A DNA stretch of 40,586 bases from Synergistaceae bacterium (GTDB lineage Bacteria > Synergistota > Synergistia > Synergistales > Aminobacteriaceae): the NCBI GenBank assembly GCA_017448795.1, contig JAFSKV010000043.1:1-40586 (forward strand), read 5' to 3'. A program made the translations under genes and the position numbers. Positions 7,630 through 14,853 of the stretch are shown here, in pieces. Position 1 is the stretch's first letter. Every line of letters begins with the position of its first letter. The notes beneath the pieces are model-generated. The model did not search any database and was not told the origin of the DNA. It saw only the letters and a list, made by a program, of their open reading frames with translations.

Positions 7630-8175
7630 TTACCCCCGCGACGCAAGGAAGCTGAGTGCCTTCTCCAGCCTCGCAAAAGGTTCAAGGATGTCCATAGTTG
7701 CCGCCGCCTCTGTCAGGATTGCCCCCGTCTGCTGGACTTCCTCCGGCCTTATCCCGCCGGGAAATTCCGCCCTGAACGGCGCGCCGTTGGTGTTGGCCTG
7801 AATCAGGAACACCCCAGGGTCTGCTGTCGTCTCAATATGCCCTGCCGCCTCAAGGGGGACATGCGGGGACTCCTCAAGCAGGACTGACTTCACCCGGCTC
7901 TTCTCACGCAGGGGGGCGAGAATGTCAGGGTCATTGCAGATCCAAAGCTGCGGGTCAGTCTCCACCGCGTCAAGAAGGCTCTCAAGTATGAGCTTCTCCT
8001 TCGCGTACTTCCCGAAAGACTCGCCGTAAAGTATCCGTGAAAGCTGGTCAGGCCTCAGCGGGTCAGTCCTCACAAAGTCGACAGGAAACCCCTTCGCGTC
8101 AGTAACAAGAGCCCCCCCGCGAATCTGCGTCTCCGTCCCGTCTATCATGATGTAGCCAAGCGCGTTGTTCGCCAT
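7630..8175 (-). CDS. Hypothetical cytoplasmic protein, 181 residues
   Basis: I do not recognise this protein. It is acidic, soluble and lacks membrane segments. The N-terminal 50 residues (GYIMIDGTETQIRGGALVTD, then a segment ending LRPDQLSRILYGESFG) look like alternating strands, and the C-terminal third is helical. The start is well supported by GGAGGGG nine bases upstream. It lies 18 bases after the divergent aspartokinase paralogue and 2 bases before the next unknown gene, so the three are almost certainly one transcript. A functional link to the aspartokinase paralogue is possible but not shown by the sequence. Confidence 0.75.
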   Translation of the reverse strand: MANNALGYIMIDGTETQIRGGALVTDAKGFPVDFVRTDPLRPDQLSRILYGESFGKYAKEKLILESLLDAVETDPQLWICNDPDILAPLREKSRVKSVLLEESPHVPLEAAGHIETTADPGVFLIQANTNGAPFRAEFPGGIRPEEVQQTGAILTEAAATMDILEPFARLEKALSFLASRG

Positions 8176-8193
8176 GTTTATATCCCCTCCAGG

Positions 8194-9516
8194 TCAGTGC
8201 AGCATCATAGCCCCGTACAATGCCCGCACGGTGGCTTCATAGTCTTCATCGTACACTCCGATTATTATGTTGAGGTCGTCGCTTCCCTGCTCAATCATCC
8301 TCACCTTTATTCCCGCGTCGGCGATTGCGTCAAACATCTTCGCGAATATCCCCTTGACCGTCCCCATCCCCTTGCCTACTACCGTGATGAGGGACAAGTT
8401 CTTCTCGACGGTGATGTTCTCAGGTTTTATCGCGTCATTGAGGGCGGCCAGAATCTCAGCCCGCTTCAGGTCAAAGAGCGGGTTCTTCACGACGATGGAG
8501 AAGCGGTATATCCCCGACATGTAATGCTCGCAGGAGATGTTGCGCTCCGTGAATATGCCGAACACCTTCATTCCGATTCCAGTAAGGCGGTTGAGGCCGA
8601 ATTTCTCTATGTGGATTATCCTGTAGTTGCGCTTCCCGGCGATGCAGGCGGCGACTCCGCGCTTTGAGTCCGCAGGGAGCTCCGATGTTACGATTGTGCC
8701 AGGGTCGCTCGTGTCGTTGATGTTGCGGACGCTTACGGGGATGCCTATATCCTGCATGAGCAGTATAACGTCCTCGTGGAATATGTTGATGCCCATGTAC
8801 GTCAGCTGCTTGAGTTCCTCGTAGGTTATCTGCCTTATGACTTCCGGGTTCCCGACAATGCCGGGGTCCGCGCTGTAGATTTTGGTGGTCTCGCTCCATT
8901 TCTCGCACAGTGATGCTTTCACGGCACGGGCGACTATGGCGGCGGTGATGTCGGCCCCTCCCCTGGGGAACAGCTTTATCGTGCTTCCTCCTGATGACCC
9001 GTAGAAGCCCGGTATGACGGCGTGGTCTGTCTCGGCGAAAATCTTTTCTGCGGCGGCAAATGTCTTCTCACGGTCAAGAGTCCCGTCCTTCGCGAAAAAT
9101 ATGAAGTCTGCCGCGTCGATGAACTCCCAGCCGATATATTCCGCGAAAATCTTTGCCATGATATGCTCGCCCCTGCTGACGACATAATCATTACCGCGCC
9201 CGAAAAACAGGTTCTTCTTCAGGTTCATGATTTCAGCGTCAAGGTAGAAATTCACGCCTATACCCCGTATGAGGGTGCTGAATTTATCGCGGACATTGCT
9301 CATCATCTCGTCGAAATTCTCGCGGTTGGTGTAGCGGGCATTCATGATGAACAGCATATCGGTAACCTTCACGTCCTCGCGTGAGATTCCGCCCGGTGCT
9401 GAGACTATGACATACCGCCGGTTAGGGTCTGACATCAGGATGTCGGCTGTCTTCTGTATCATCTCAGGAGTCGAGAAAGCCGCGCTCCCGAACTTCGATA
9501 CAATTACATCGCTCAT
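8194..9516 (-). CDS. Aspartokinase paralogue with altered N-terminal nucleotide-binding motif
   Basis: A 440-residue homologue of aspartate kinase, the enzyme that phosphorylates L-aspartate at the head of lysine, threonine and methionine synthesis. It has the amino-acid kinase fold and two C-terminal ACT domains (LITVVGKGMGTVKGIFAK ... RMIEQGSDDLNIIIGV). It is clearly related to the second aspartokinase at 9619..10944 but diverged at key places. The hallmark KFGGTS is KFGSAAF (residues 8-14), and SRGGSD is PRGGAD. The Lys, the SRGE glutamate and the RGG...D residues remain. It may be a regulatory subunit, an enzyme with altered kinetics or specificity, or inactive; the sequence cannot decide. 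An intrinsic terminator separates it from the dap operon, and it heads its own unit with two unknown genes. Confidence 0.85.
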   Translation of the reverse strand: MSDVIVSKFGSAAFSTPEMIQKTADILMSDPNRRYVIVSAPGGISREDVKVTDMLFIMNARYTNRENFDEMMSNVRDKFSTLIRGIGVNFYLDAEIMNLKKNLFFGRGNDYVVSRGEHIMAKIFAEYIGWEFIDAADFIFFAKDGTLDREKTFAAAEKIFAETDHAVIPGFYGSSGGSTIKLFPRGGADITAAIVARAVKASLCEKWSETTKIYSADPGIVGNPEVIRQITYEELKQLTYMGINIFHEDVILLMQDIGIPVSVRNINDTSDPGTIVTSELPADSKRGVAACIAGKRNYRIIHIEKFGLNRLTGIGMKVFGIFTERNISCEHYMSGIYRFSIVVKNPLFDLKRAEILAALNDAIKPENITVEKNLSLITVVGKGMGTVKGIFAKMFDAIADAGIKVRMIEQGSDDLNIIIGVYDEDYEATVRALYGAMMLH

Positions 9517-9583
9517 AACAACTCACTTCCTACTATGTACGTGAATGGGAAATATGACAGCTGTAAATTATAACCGTCAGGCC

Positions 9584-9610
9584 AAAAAAATACCCCCATA
9601 TTTCAGGGGG
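9584..9610 (-). terminator. Intrinsic terminator of the dap/aspartokinase operon
   Basis: On the minus strand CCCCC (9610-9606), an 8-base loop and GGGGG (9597-9593) are followed by a U-tract (9590-9584). It lies 9 bases past the stop of the canonical aspartokinase. A TATAAT at 9572-9567 just beyond it could be the -10 of the next gene, but no good -35 is visible. Confidence 0.8.
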
Positions 9611-9618
9611 ATTTGCCG

Positions 9619-10944
9619 TTATTGCTGCTGAATCATCGCGCTGTATAGAGCCTTTATTGAGGTCTCATAGTCTGAGTCGTCAACACCGATTATGATATTC
9701 AGCTCGTCCGACCCCTGGTCAATCATCCTTATGTTTACCCCGGCACCCGCAAGCGCACCGAAAACTTTTGCCGCCGTTCCTCTTGCGCTCACCATTCCCT
9801 CGCCGACCACAGCAATAGCCGCAAGGTTCTTCTCTATCGTGATGAAGTCGGGGGATAACTCGTTCTTGATTTCGCGGAGTATCTCCTCACGTTTTGAGTC
9901 GAAAGCCGAGCTGTTCACCACAACGCTTATCGTGTCGATTCCTGTCGGGCAATGCTCAAAGGGGACTCCGTTTCGTGCGAAAATGTAGAGCAGTCTTGCG
10001 CCGAACCCTGTCTCACCGTTCATCTGGGACTTCTCCACGCGGATTGACGTGAAGCCCTTGCGCCCGGCGATTCCTGTTACGGGGCTGCGCTTGATGTCAG
10101 CGGGAATTGAGGCGGCTATGAGCGTTCCGGGGTCGTCAGGGGAATTTGTGTTGCGTATGTTGATGGGGATTCCGGCCTTCCTCACGGGGAACACAGCATC
10201 CTCATGAAGCACGCTCGCCCCCATGTATGACAGCTCACGGAGCTCGGTGTAGGTGATGTGCGCTATCGTGCGGGGGCGGTCGACGATTCGCGGGTCAGCA
10301 CTGAGCATCCCTGATACGTCGGTCCAGTTCTCGTAGATGTCGGACTGTGTGGCTCTTGCGACGATTGAGCCTGTTACGTCAGATCCTCCGCGTGAGAATG
10401 TCTTTATCACCCCGCGGGGCATTGAGCCGTAGAAGCCGGGTATAACCGCGTTGGGGATGTCCCGGAGCCTCGCGCTCATGGTCATGAATGTCTGCTCGCC
10501 GTCAAAGTTCCCGTTCTCGTCAAAGAAGATGACTTCAGCCGCGTCGACGAACTCCCAGCCCAGGAACTCAGCTATGATTTTGCTGTTGAGGTATTCTCCC
10601 CTGCTTGCGAGGTAATCTGCCGGGGGGTAGTAGCGTAACTCGTTCTCTATGGCCTCGATTTCCGCCCCAACGTCAAACTTGATTCCCAGCTCCGAGACTA
10701 TTTCCGCGTAACGAGCCTTGATTTTCGCCAGCGTCCCGGAATACTCGTCGCCCTTCGCAAATTCGCTGTAGCAGCTGTAGAGCAAATCTGTAACCTTGAT
10801 GTCCGCGCTGAATCTCTTACCCGGTGCTGAGGCTACGACATATCTTCTTTCAGGGTTGGACTTGATGATTTCCGCGACCTTCCGAATCTGTGATGCGTCA
10901 GCTAGTGATGTTCCGCCGAATTTTGCCGTGATTGTCCTGCTCAT
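9619..10944 (-). CDS. lysC: Aspartate kinase (canonical copy)
   Basis: Phosphorylates L-aspartate to 4-phospho-L-aspartate with ATP. All diagnostic motifs are present in 441 residues: AKFGGTSLADA (residues 7-17), APGKRFSADIKVTDLLY, SRGEYLNSKI, FSRGGSDVTGSIVARA, SADPRIV, and two C-terminal ACT domains (AIAVVGEGMVSARGTAAKVF ... NIRMIDQGSDELNIIIGV) that normally bind lysine or threonine for feedback control. It is the last gene of the dap operon, 70 bases after the deacetylase gene, and is closed by an intrinsic terminator. AGGAGA precedes the ATG. The first seven codons are duplicated 74 bases upstream (10995-11017). The presence of ACT domains in a dap operon suggests lysine feedback (inference). 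Confidence 0.96.
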   Translation of the reverse strand: MSRTITAKFGGTSLADASQIRKVAEIIKSNPERRYVVASAPGKRFSADIKVTDLLYSCYSEFAKGDEYSGTLAKIKARYAEIVSELGIKFDVGAEIEAIENELRYYPPADYLASRGEYLNSKIIAEFLGWEFVDAAEVIFFDENGNFDGEQTFMTMSARLRDIPNAVIPGFYGSMPRGVIKTFSRGGSDVTGSIVARATQSDIYENWTDVSGMLSADPRIVDRPRTIAHITYTELRELSYMGASVLHEDAVFPVRKAGIPINIRNTNSPDDPGTLIAASIPADIKRSPVTGIAGRKGFTSIRVEKSQMNGETGFGARLLYIFARNGVPFEHCPTGIDTISVVVNSSAFDSKREEILREIKNELSPDFITIEKNLAAIAVVGEGMVSARGTAAKVFGALAGAGVNIRMIDQGSDELNIIIGVDDSDYETSIKALYSAMIQQQ

Positions 10945-11017
10945 GCCGATTCTCCTGTAGTGTTGTGATGATGTTCCGCCGTCTCTTTTGCGCTTTTTGC
11001 CGTGATTGTCCTGCTCA
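10921..11017 (-). repeat. 23-bp direct repeat duplicating the aspartokinase start
   Basis: The 23 bases at 10921-10943 (codons 1-8 of the canonical aspartokinase, minus the first A) recur exactly at 10995-11017, an offset of 74 bases. The upstream copy also has an AGGAGA-type ribosome-binding site and a TTG in place of ATG, and reads in frame for about 25 codons to a stop. It overlaps the last codon and stop of the deacetylase gene. It looks like a remnant of a duplicated or moved gene start. Confidence 0.85.
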
Positions 11018-12163
11018 ATTTATATCTCCTGTCTTGTTGTAGTTGTATGCTGATGATGAGTGCATGGCCGCCGCCGTGATGATTGCTTCCGGGACGGGAA
11101 GGAACTTGTCCGAGTGCAACGGGTATCCGCAGCCCGCGCCGATGTGGTAGAAGCAGCCTGTCTTTGCGATGATGTAGCTTCCGAAATCCTCGCTGATGAA
11201 CAAGGGACGCTCTATTATGTCGACCCTAGAGTCCCCGAAAGTCTCACGGGCTGAACGCTCGCACATGGCCGTGATAGTGTCGTTGTCGTTGACGATTCCC
11301 ACGCAAGAGTCGGTAATCTCACACTCAGACTTTGCCCCGAATCTCCCCGCAACGTCAGCACAAACCGCTTCAAGCTGTCTGCACATGGCCGAACGTTTTT
11401 CGAGTCCGTAAGTCCTGATTATCCCGGCCAGTTCCGCCCGCCCGGCAAGTATGTTGTTGGCTGTCCCTGCGTGGAACATTCCGACGCTGACGACTCCGCC
11501 CGGTATCCTGAGAATCTCCGGGACAATATGGGAGGCTGCTTCTATGCTGTCGATTCCCTTGTCCCTCTGCGCGCCGTGTGCTGACTTGCCGATTACGTTC
11601 ACCTTCCACGTAGCTGAAGCCGCGTAGAAGTCCCCGTACTTTATCCCGACATGCCCGGCCGGAAGTGCAGGGTCAACATGACACCCGAATACCGCCCCGA
11701 CTCCCTCAAGGCAGCCTGCCGCAATCATCCTGTCAGCCCCGCCGTCGCCTTCCTCGTTGGGCTGGAAGATGAATGTTACAGAGCCGGGAAGCTCGTCTTT
11801 GTGGGACTGTAGGATCATCGCCGCCCCCAATGCCCCCGTTATGTGAACGTCATGGCCGCAGGCGTGCATCATTCCGGGATTCTTGCTGGCGAAGTCGCAC
11901 CCTGTAGCCTCATTCACCGGGAGCGCGTCAATATCTGACCTTACAGCGCAGTGATTACCCGGCAGTTTCCCGTCAACCCTCGCAATAATCCCTGTGCCTA
12001 TCACCCGCCTGTGAGGAATCCCGGTCATGTCAAGATACTTCTCGATGAGCTCGGCTGTGTGAAATTCGTGGTCGCCTATTTCCGGGTTACGGTGGAACTC
12101 CCTGCGCATCCCGGTGAGTTTGTCCCGGAGCTTTTCGGCCTCGTCAAGAAAGTTTATCGTCAT
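11015..12163 (-). CDS. M20-family N-acetyldiaminopimelate deacetylase
   Basis: Removes the acetyl group from N-acetyl-LL-2,6-diaminopimelate in the acetylase branch of lysine and cell-wall diaminopimelate synthesis. M20D amidohydrolase features are visible: RREFHRNPEIGDHEFHT near the start, the metal ligands in MMHACGHDVH, the catalytic and ligand Glu pair in PNEEGDGGADRMI, a further His in FGCHVDP, the dimerisation motif KSAHGAQ, and a late ligand near GYPLHSDKF. The ATG at 12163 is chosen because AAGGAAG precedes it and because the longer frame runs back through the end of dapH. The substrate is inferred from its position after dapH; the family also includes hippurate and auxin-conjugate hydrolases. 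Names in use are dapL and dapEL. Confidence 0.9.
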   Translation of the reverse strand: MTINFLDEAEKLRDKLTGMRREFHRNPEIGDHEFHTAELIEKYLDMTGIPHRRVIGTGIIARVDGKLPGNHCAVRSDIDALPVNEATGCDFASKNPGMMHACGHDVHITGALGAAMILQSHKDELPGSVTFIFQPNEEGDGGADRMIAAGCLEGVGAVFGCHVDPALPAGHVGIKYGDFYAASATWKVNVIGKSAHGAQRDKGIDSIEAASHIVPEILRIPGGVVSVGMFHAGTANNILAGRAELAGIIRTYGLEKRSAMCRQLEAVCADVAGRFGAKSECEITDSCVGIVNDNDTITAMCERSARETFGDSRVDIIERPLFISEDFGSYIIAKTGCFYHIGAGCGYPLHSDKFLPVPEAIITAAAMHSSSAYNYNKTGDIN

Positions 12164-12165
12164 CC

Positions 12166-12864
12166 CTATATCTTCCTTAGTGATTCCTGCAAGGCTGTTT
12201 TGAGGGTAGTATTGCTGTCCTTGTCCTTGATGACTCTGGCAGGGCATCCGGCAACAACCTTACCCGGCGCAACGTCCTCAATCACAACAGCTCCCGCCGC
12301 GACCACAGCCCCAGCACCGATTCTGACTCCCTCAATGACGACAGCATTCGCCCCGACAAGCACACCATCTTCCACTACAACGGGTTTTGCCGACGCTGGC
12401 TCAATGACTCCCGCAAGAACCGCCCCCGCTCCGATGTGGCAGTTTTTGCCGACAGTGGCACGGCCTCCGAGAACAGCCCCCATGTCTATCATTGTCCCCT
12501 CGCCGACTATTGCCCCGATGTTGAGGACTGCCCCCATCATTATGACTGCGTTGCGGCCGATTGATACGTTGTCGCGGATTATCGCGCCCGGCTCTATTCT
12601 CGCCGGAATGTCCTTCATGTCGAGAAGGGGAATAGCGCTGTTCCTTGCCGAGTTCTCAATCACTATGTCGGCTATCTTGTCCCGGTTAGCGTCAATCACC
12701 GGCTGAAGCTCCGTCCAGTCGCCGAATATGACCTTGTCGCCAGCCCCGAAAATTTTCGCGTTAGTCCCGGTGAAGTCGACGGGGGATTTCTCCTTGAGGT
12801 AAATCTTGACGGGGGTAACCTTCTTCGCGTCTGCTATGAACCTGATGATTTCCTGCGCGTCCAT
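12166..12864 (-). CDS. dapH: Tetrahydrodipicolinate N-acetyltransferase
   Basis: Acetylates 2,3,4,5-tetrahydrodipicolinate with acetyl-CoA, committing carbon to the acetyl route of diaminopimelate. The N-terminal 90 residues are the DapH-specific domain ([20 protein letters not shown]). From about 100 onward there are hexapeptide repeats of a left-handed beta helix ([53 protein letters not shown]) ending in [22 protein letters not shown] lies 5 bases before the ATG at 12864. A GTG at 12873, three codons earlier and overlapping the dapB stop, is an alternative start. The next gene begins 2 bases after its stop. A succinyltransferase (DapD) is unlikely given the DapH-type N-terminus. Confidence 0.94.
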   Translation of the reverse strand: MDAQEIIRFIADAKKVTPVKIYLKEKSPVDFTGTNAKIFGAGDKVIFGDWTELQPVIDANRDKIADIVIENSARNSAIPLLDMKDIPARIEPGAIIRDNVSIGRNAVIMMGAVLNIGAIVGEGTMIDMGAVLGGRATVGKNCHIGAGAVLAGVIEPASAKPVVVEDGVLVGANAVVIEGVRIGAGAVVAAGAVVIEDVAPGKVVAGCPARVIKDKDSNTTLKTALQESLRKI

Positions 12865-12865
12865 G

Positions 12866-13606
12866 TCATTCACCCGCTATGTAGTCAGCCATGCCGTAGA
12901 GTCCCGGCTTCTGACCGATGAGCCATTTCGCCGCCGACAATGCACCCTTCGCGAACAATGCCCGGTTCTTAGCGTCATGCCGGATTGTGATGGTCTCCAG
13001 CCCGTTGGAGAATATGACCTCATGAGTCCCGACTTCAGTACCGTAACGCAAAGAATGAATGCCGATCTCTGAGGGTGAACGCCTGCCGTTTTCGTGCCTG
13101 CCGATGTTGAGACTTGAGCCTTCTCTTGCTGACTGTATGCGCTTGGCGAGCATTAGGGCTGTACCGCTGGGAACGTCTAACTTCTGGTTGTGGTGAGCCT
13201 CTATCATCTCCACGTCACAATCACCGAAGAGCCGGGCTACCCTTTCCGCCACGTCAGCAACAAGTGCCACGCCTACCGACATATTAGGCGATATGAACAC
13301 GGGGATTTTCCCGGAGGCTTCACGGATTATCGCTGTCTCATCATCTGTCTGTCCTGTTGACGCTATGAGGATCGGGAGATTCCGCCTGACACAGTAAGAC
13401 GTTACGGCCTGAGCCGCTGTGTGGTGGCTGAAGTCGATTACTATATCCGCGTCCCCTGTGAAGTCATCCAGCGCGTGATACTTCCCTTCCACGGTCGTAA
13501 AAGCAACGTCAACCAATGCCGCAACACTCACACCGTCCGTATTCCCGGCCATGTCCGCGAGCATATGCCCCATTTTCCCGCCCGCACCGTTGATGATTAT
13601 CTTCAT
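12866..13606 (-). CDS. dapB: 4-hydroxy-tetrahydrodipicolinate reductase
   Basis: NAD(P)H-dependent reductase that acts directly after DapA. The N-terminal Rossmann motif is INGAGGKMG (residues 5-13). The catalytic and substrate-binding block [15 protein letters not shown] holds the conserved His pair, Lys and Ser-Gly-Thr. IDFSHHTA and ISPNMSVGV are further family signatures. At 246 residues it has the normal length. It starts 2 bases after the dapA stop and ends 1 base before the preferred dapH start, so it is translationally coupled on both sides. Confidence 0.96.
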   Translation of the reverse strand: MKIIINGAGGKMGHMLADMAGNTDGVSVAALVDVAFTTVEGKYHALDDFTGDADIVIDFSHHTAAQAVTSYCVRRNLPILIASTGQTDDETAIIREASGKIPVFISPNMSVGVALVADVAERVARLFGDCDVEMIEAHHNQKLDVPSGTALMLAKRIQSAREGSSLNIGRHENGRRSPSEIGIHSLRYGTEVGTHEVIFSNGLETITIRHDAKNRALFAKGALSAAKWLIGQKPGLYGMADYIAGE

Positions 13607-13608
13607 GT

Positions 13609-14496
13609 CTACAGTAGCCCCTGCTCCTTCATGAGTGAGAACAGTTTTTCGCGGTGAGCGGCCTCCATAGGCACAAGAGGAAGCCTCAAGCAGTCCTCAC
13701 AGAATCCCATTGCTGACATTGCGGCCTTGACGGGGATGGGGTTTGTCTCACAGAAAAGCGCGTTGATGAGCGGGAGATACCTGCACTGCAATTCCGCCGC
13801 ACCCTTCACGTCCCCGGCAAAGAATCGTTCGCAGATTTCCATTGTCTGCTTGGGCGCGGGGTTCGACAGCACTGAGATCACTCCGAGTCCTCCCATCGAG
13901 AGAATCGGGACTATCTGGTCATCGTTGCCCGAATACATGTCCATTCTGTCGCCGATGAGCTGGGCTGTGTGAACTATCTTGCTGATGTTGGAATTTGCTT
14001 CCTTGATGCCCTGAATCATTGGGTGATATGAGAGTTTCTCGTAGGTTTCCGGCTCAATGTTTATGCCCGTGCGTGAGGGGACGTTGTAGAGGATGATGGG
14101 CTTTGTTGACGCGTCGGCGATTGTCTCATACATTTTGACGAGTCCGCCCTGAGTTGTCTTGTTGTAGTAGGGGGTAACACACAGCATTGCATCAGCCCCG
14201 GCATCACAGCAGTACTTAGTGAGCTGGACGGCATAAGCTGTATCGTTGGACCCGGTCGCGGCGATAACTACGCACCTTCCTGCGATTCTGTCGACTGCGT
14301 ACTTCACTACCGCTTTGTGTTCGGTGTCATCGAGGGTTGAGCCTTCACCGGTTGTGCCTGCGATTACGAGGGCGTTTATTCCCTGCTCACACTGCCAATC
14401 TATGAGCCGTCCGAATGCGTCATAGTCGACACCGCTGGCGTTCATTGGGGTGATGAGGGCTGTTGCGACTCCGCGGAAAATGGGCTTGTCTGTCAT
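13609..14496 (-). CDS. dapA: 4-hydroxy-tetrahydrodipicolinate synthase
   Basis: Condenses pyruvate with aspartate semialdehyde, the first step of the diaminopimelate/lysine branch. It is a class I aldolase TIM barrel of 295 residues. Visible residues are Thr48-Thr49 in AGTTGEGS, Tyr137 in LYNVPSRTG with Arg142, and the Schiff-base Lys165 in IQGIKEAN. The start at 14496 has AAGGAGAG eight bases upstream; a start ten codons earlier would bury this site and is rejected. It is the first gene of a five-gene operon (dapA, dapB, dapH, deacetylase, aspartokinase). A consensus promoter and a leader with an intrinsic terminator lie in front of it, so premature termination probably controls the whole operon. 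Confidence 0.97.
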   Translation of the reverse strand: MTDKPIFRGVATALITPMNASGVDYDAFGRLIDWQCEQGINALVIAGTTGEGSTLDDTEHKAVVKYAVDRIAGRCVVIAATGSNDTAYAVQLTKYCCDAGADAMLCVTPYYNKTTQGGLVKMYETIADASTKPIILYNVPSRTGINIEPETYEKLSYHPMIQGIKEANSNISKIVHTAQLIGDRMDMYSGNDDQIVPILSMGGLGVISVLSNPAPKQTMEICERFFAGDVKGAAELQCRYLPLINALFCETNPIPVKAAMSAMGFCEDCLRLPLVPMEAAHREKLFSLMKEQGLL

Positions 14497-14526
14497 AAGA
14501 ATATCTCTCCTTGTCATGATGCGCAC

Positions 14527-14560
14527 AAAAAAGACCGCCCACCTTGTGAATGAGCGGCCC
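14527..14560 (-). terminator. Leader terminator (attenuator) in front of dapA
   Basis: Reading the minus strand, GGCCGCTCA (14559-14551) pairs with TGGGCGGTC (14541-14533) in a 9-bp stem with a 9-base loop, followed by six U (14532-14527). It lies about 30 bases upstream of the dapA start and downstream of the operon promoter, so it must be bypassed for dap expression. Confidence 0.82.
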
Positions 14561-14603
14561 TGTTATATGCGTGATGGTTGCGATTATCCGTCATTCACTA
14601 AGG
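14542..14603 (-). promoter_or_regulatory. Antiterminator hairpin of the dapA leader
   Basis: Minus-strand bases 14603-14591 (CCTTAGTGAATGA) pair with 14553-14542 (TCATTCACAAGG). This gives 12 bp with one bulged A. The downstream arm contains three bases of the terminator 5' arm and the whole terminator loop, so the two structures exclude each other. The upstream arm overlaps the last codon and stop of the leader ORF. A second possible pairing, GCGTGAT with ATCACGC, encloses the upstream arm. Confidence 0.65.
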
Positions 14604-14687
14604 CAAAACGACACAATCACGCTTTATCTTGAGTGATGACGCACAGGAAAACACAGCCACGTACAGCGGTGAAAATTTTGCTGGCAT
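14598..14687 (-). CDS. Putative 29-residue leader peptide of the dap operon
   Basis: A short ORF in the dapA leader with GGGAG eight bases before its ATG. The peptide begins MPAKFSPLYVAVF and ends SSLKIKRDCVVLP. Its stop codon lies inside the upstream arm of the antiterminator, the arrangement of classical amino-acid attenuators. A ribosome reaching the stop would block the antiterminator and let the terminator form. A ribosome stalled at the lysine codons 20 and 22 would leave the arm free. Lysine codons are few (4, 20 and 22), so lysine sensing is an inference and other cues are possible. Function as a regulatory peptide is not proven. Confidence 0.55.
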   Translation of the reverse strand: MPAKFSPLYVAVFSCASSLKIKRDCVVLP

Positions 14688-14729
14688 GAATTATGCTCCC
14701 TTCTGTGTTGTCTGGAATAATCGTGTGAG

Positions 14730-14758
14730 ATTGTAGCCGTGAAAATATATTCTGTCAA
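14730..14758 (-). promoter_or_regulatory. Consensus promoter of the dap operon
   Basis: On the minus strand TTGACA (14758-14753), a 17-base spacer and TACAAT (14735-14730). Transcription should start near 14722, giving a leader of about 225 bases before dapA. Its -35 box lies 26 bases from the -35 of the divergent promoter at 14785-14813. Confidence 0.85.
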
Positions 14759-14784
14759 CTTTGCGGCCATGTCTGCGGGATAAT

Positions 14785-14813
14785 TTGACACCGCAAACTT
14801 TACATGTTTTAAT
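14785..14813 (+). promoter_or_regulatory. Promoter of the Tp47-like surface protein gene
   Basis: TTGACA (14785-14790), a 17-base spacer and TTTAAT (14808-14813). The gene starts 40 bases after the -10 box. It is back to back with the dap promoter. Confidence 0.75.
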
Positions 14814-14853
14814 TACCCAACAAACCAATCTATCAATAAGGAGATGCAGTGCC

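Noticed and set aside
11951-12706. Plus-strand 251-codon frame
   Set aside because: Antisense to the hexapeptide repeats of dapH and the start of the deacetylase gene; composition is an echo of those repeats.
14527-14722. Lysine riboswitch or T-box in the dapA leader
   Set aside because: I cannot find the conserved L-box core or the T-box sequence and specifier loop, and a short ORF with a ribosome-binding site fills the leader. A covariance-model search would settle it.
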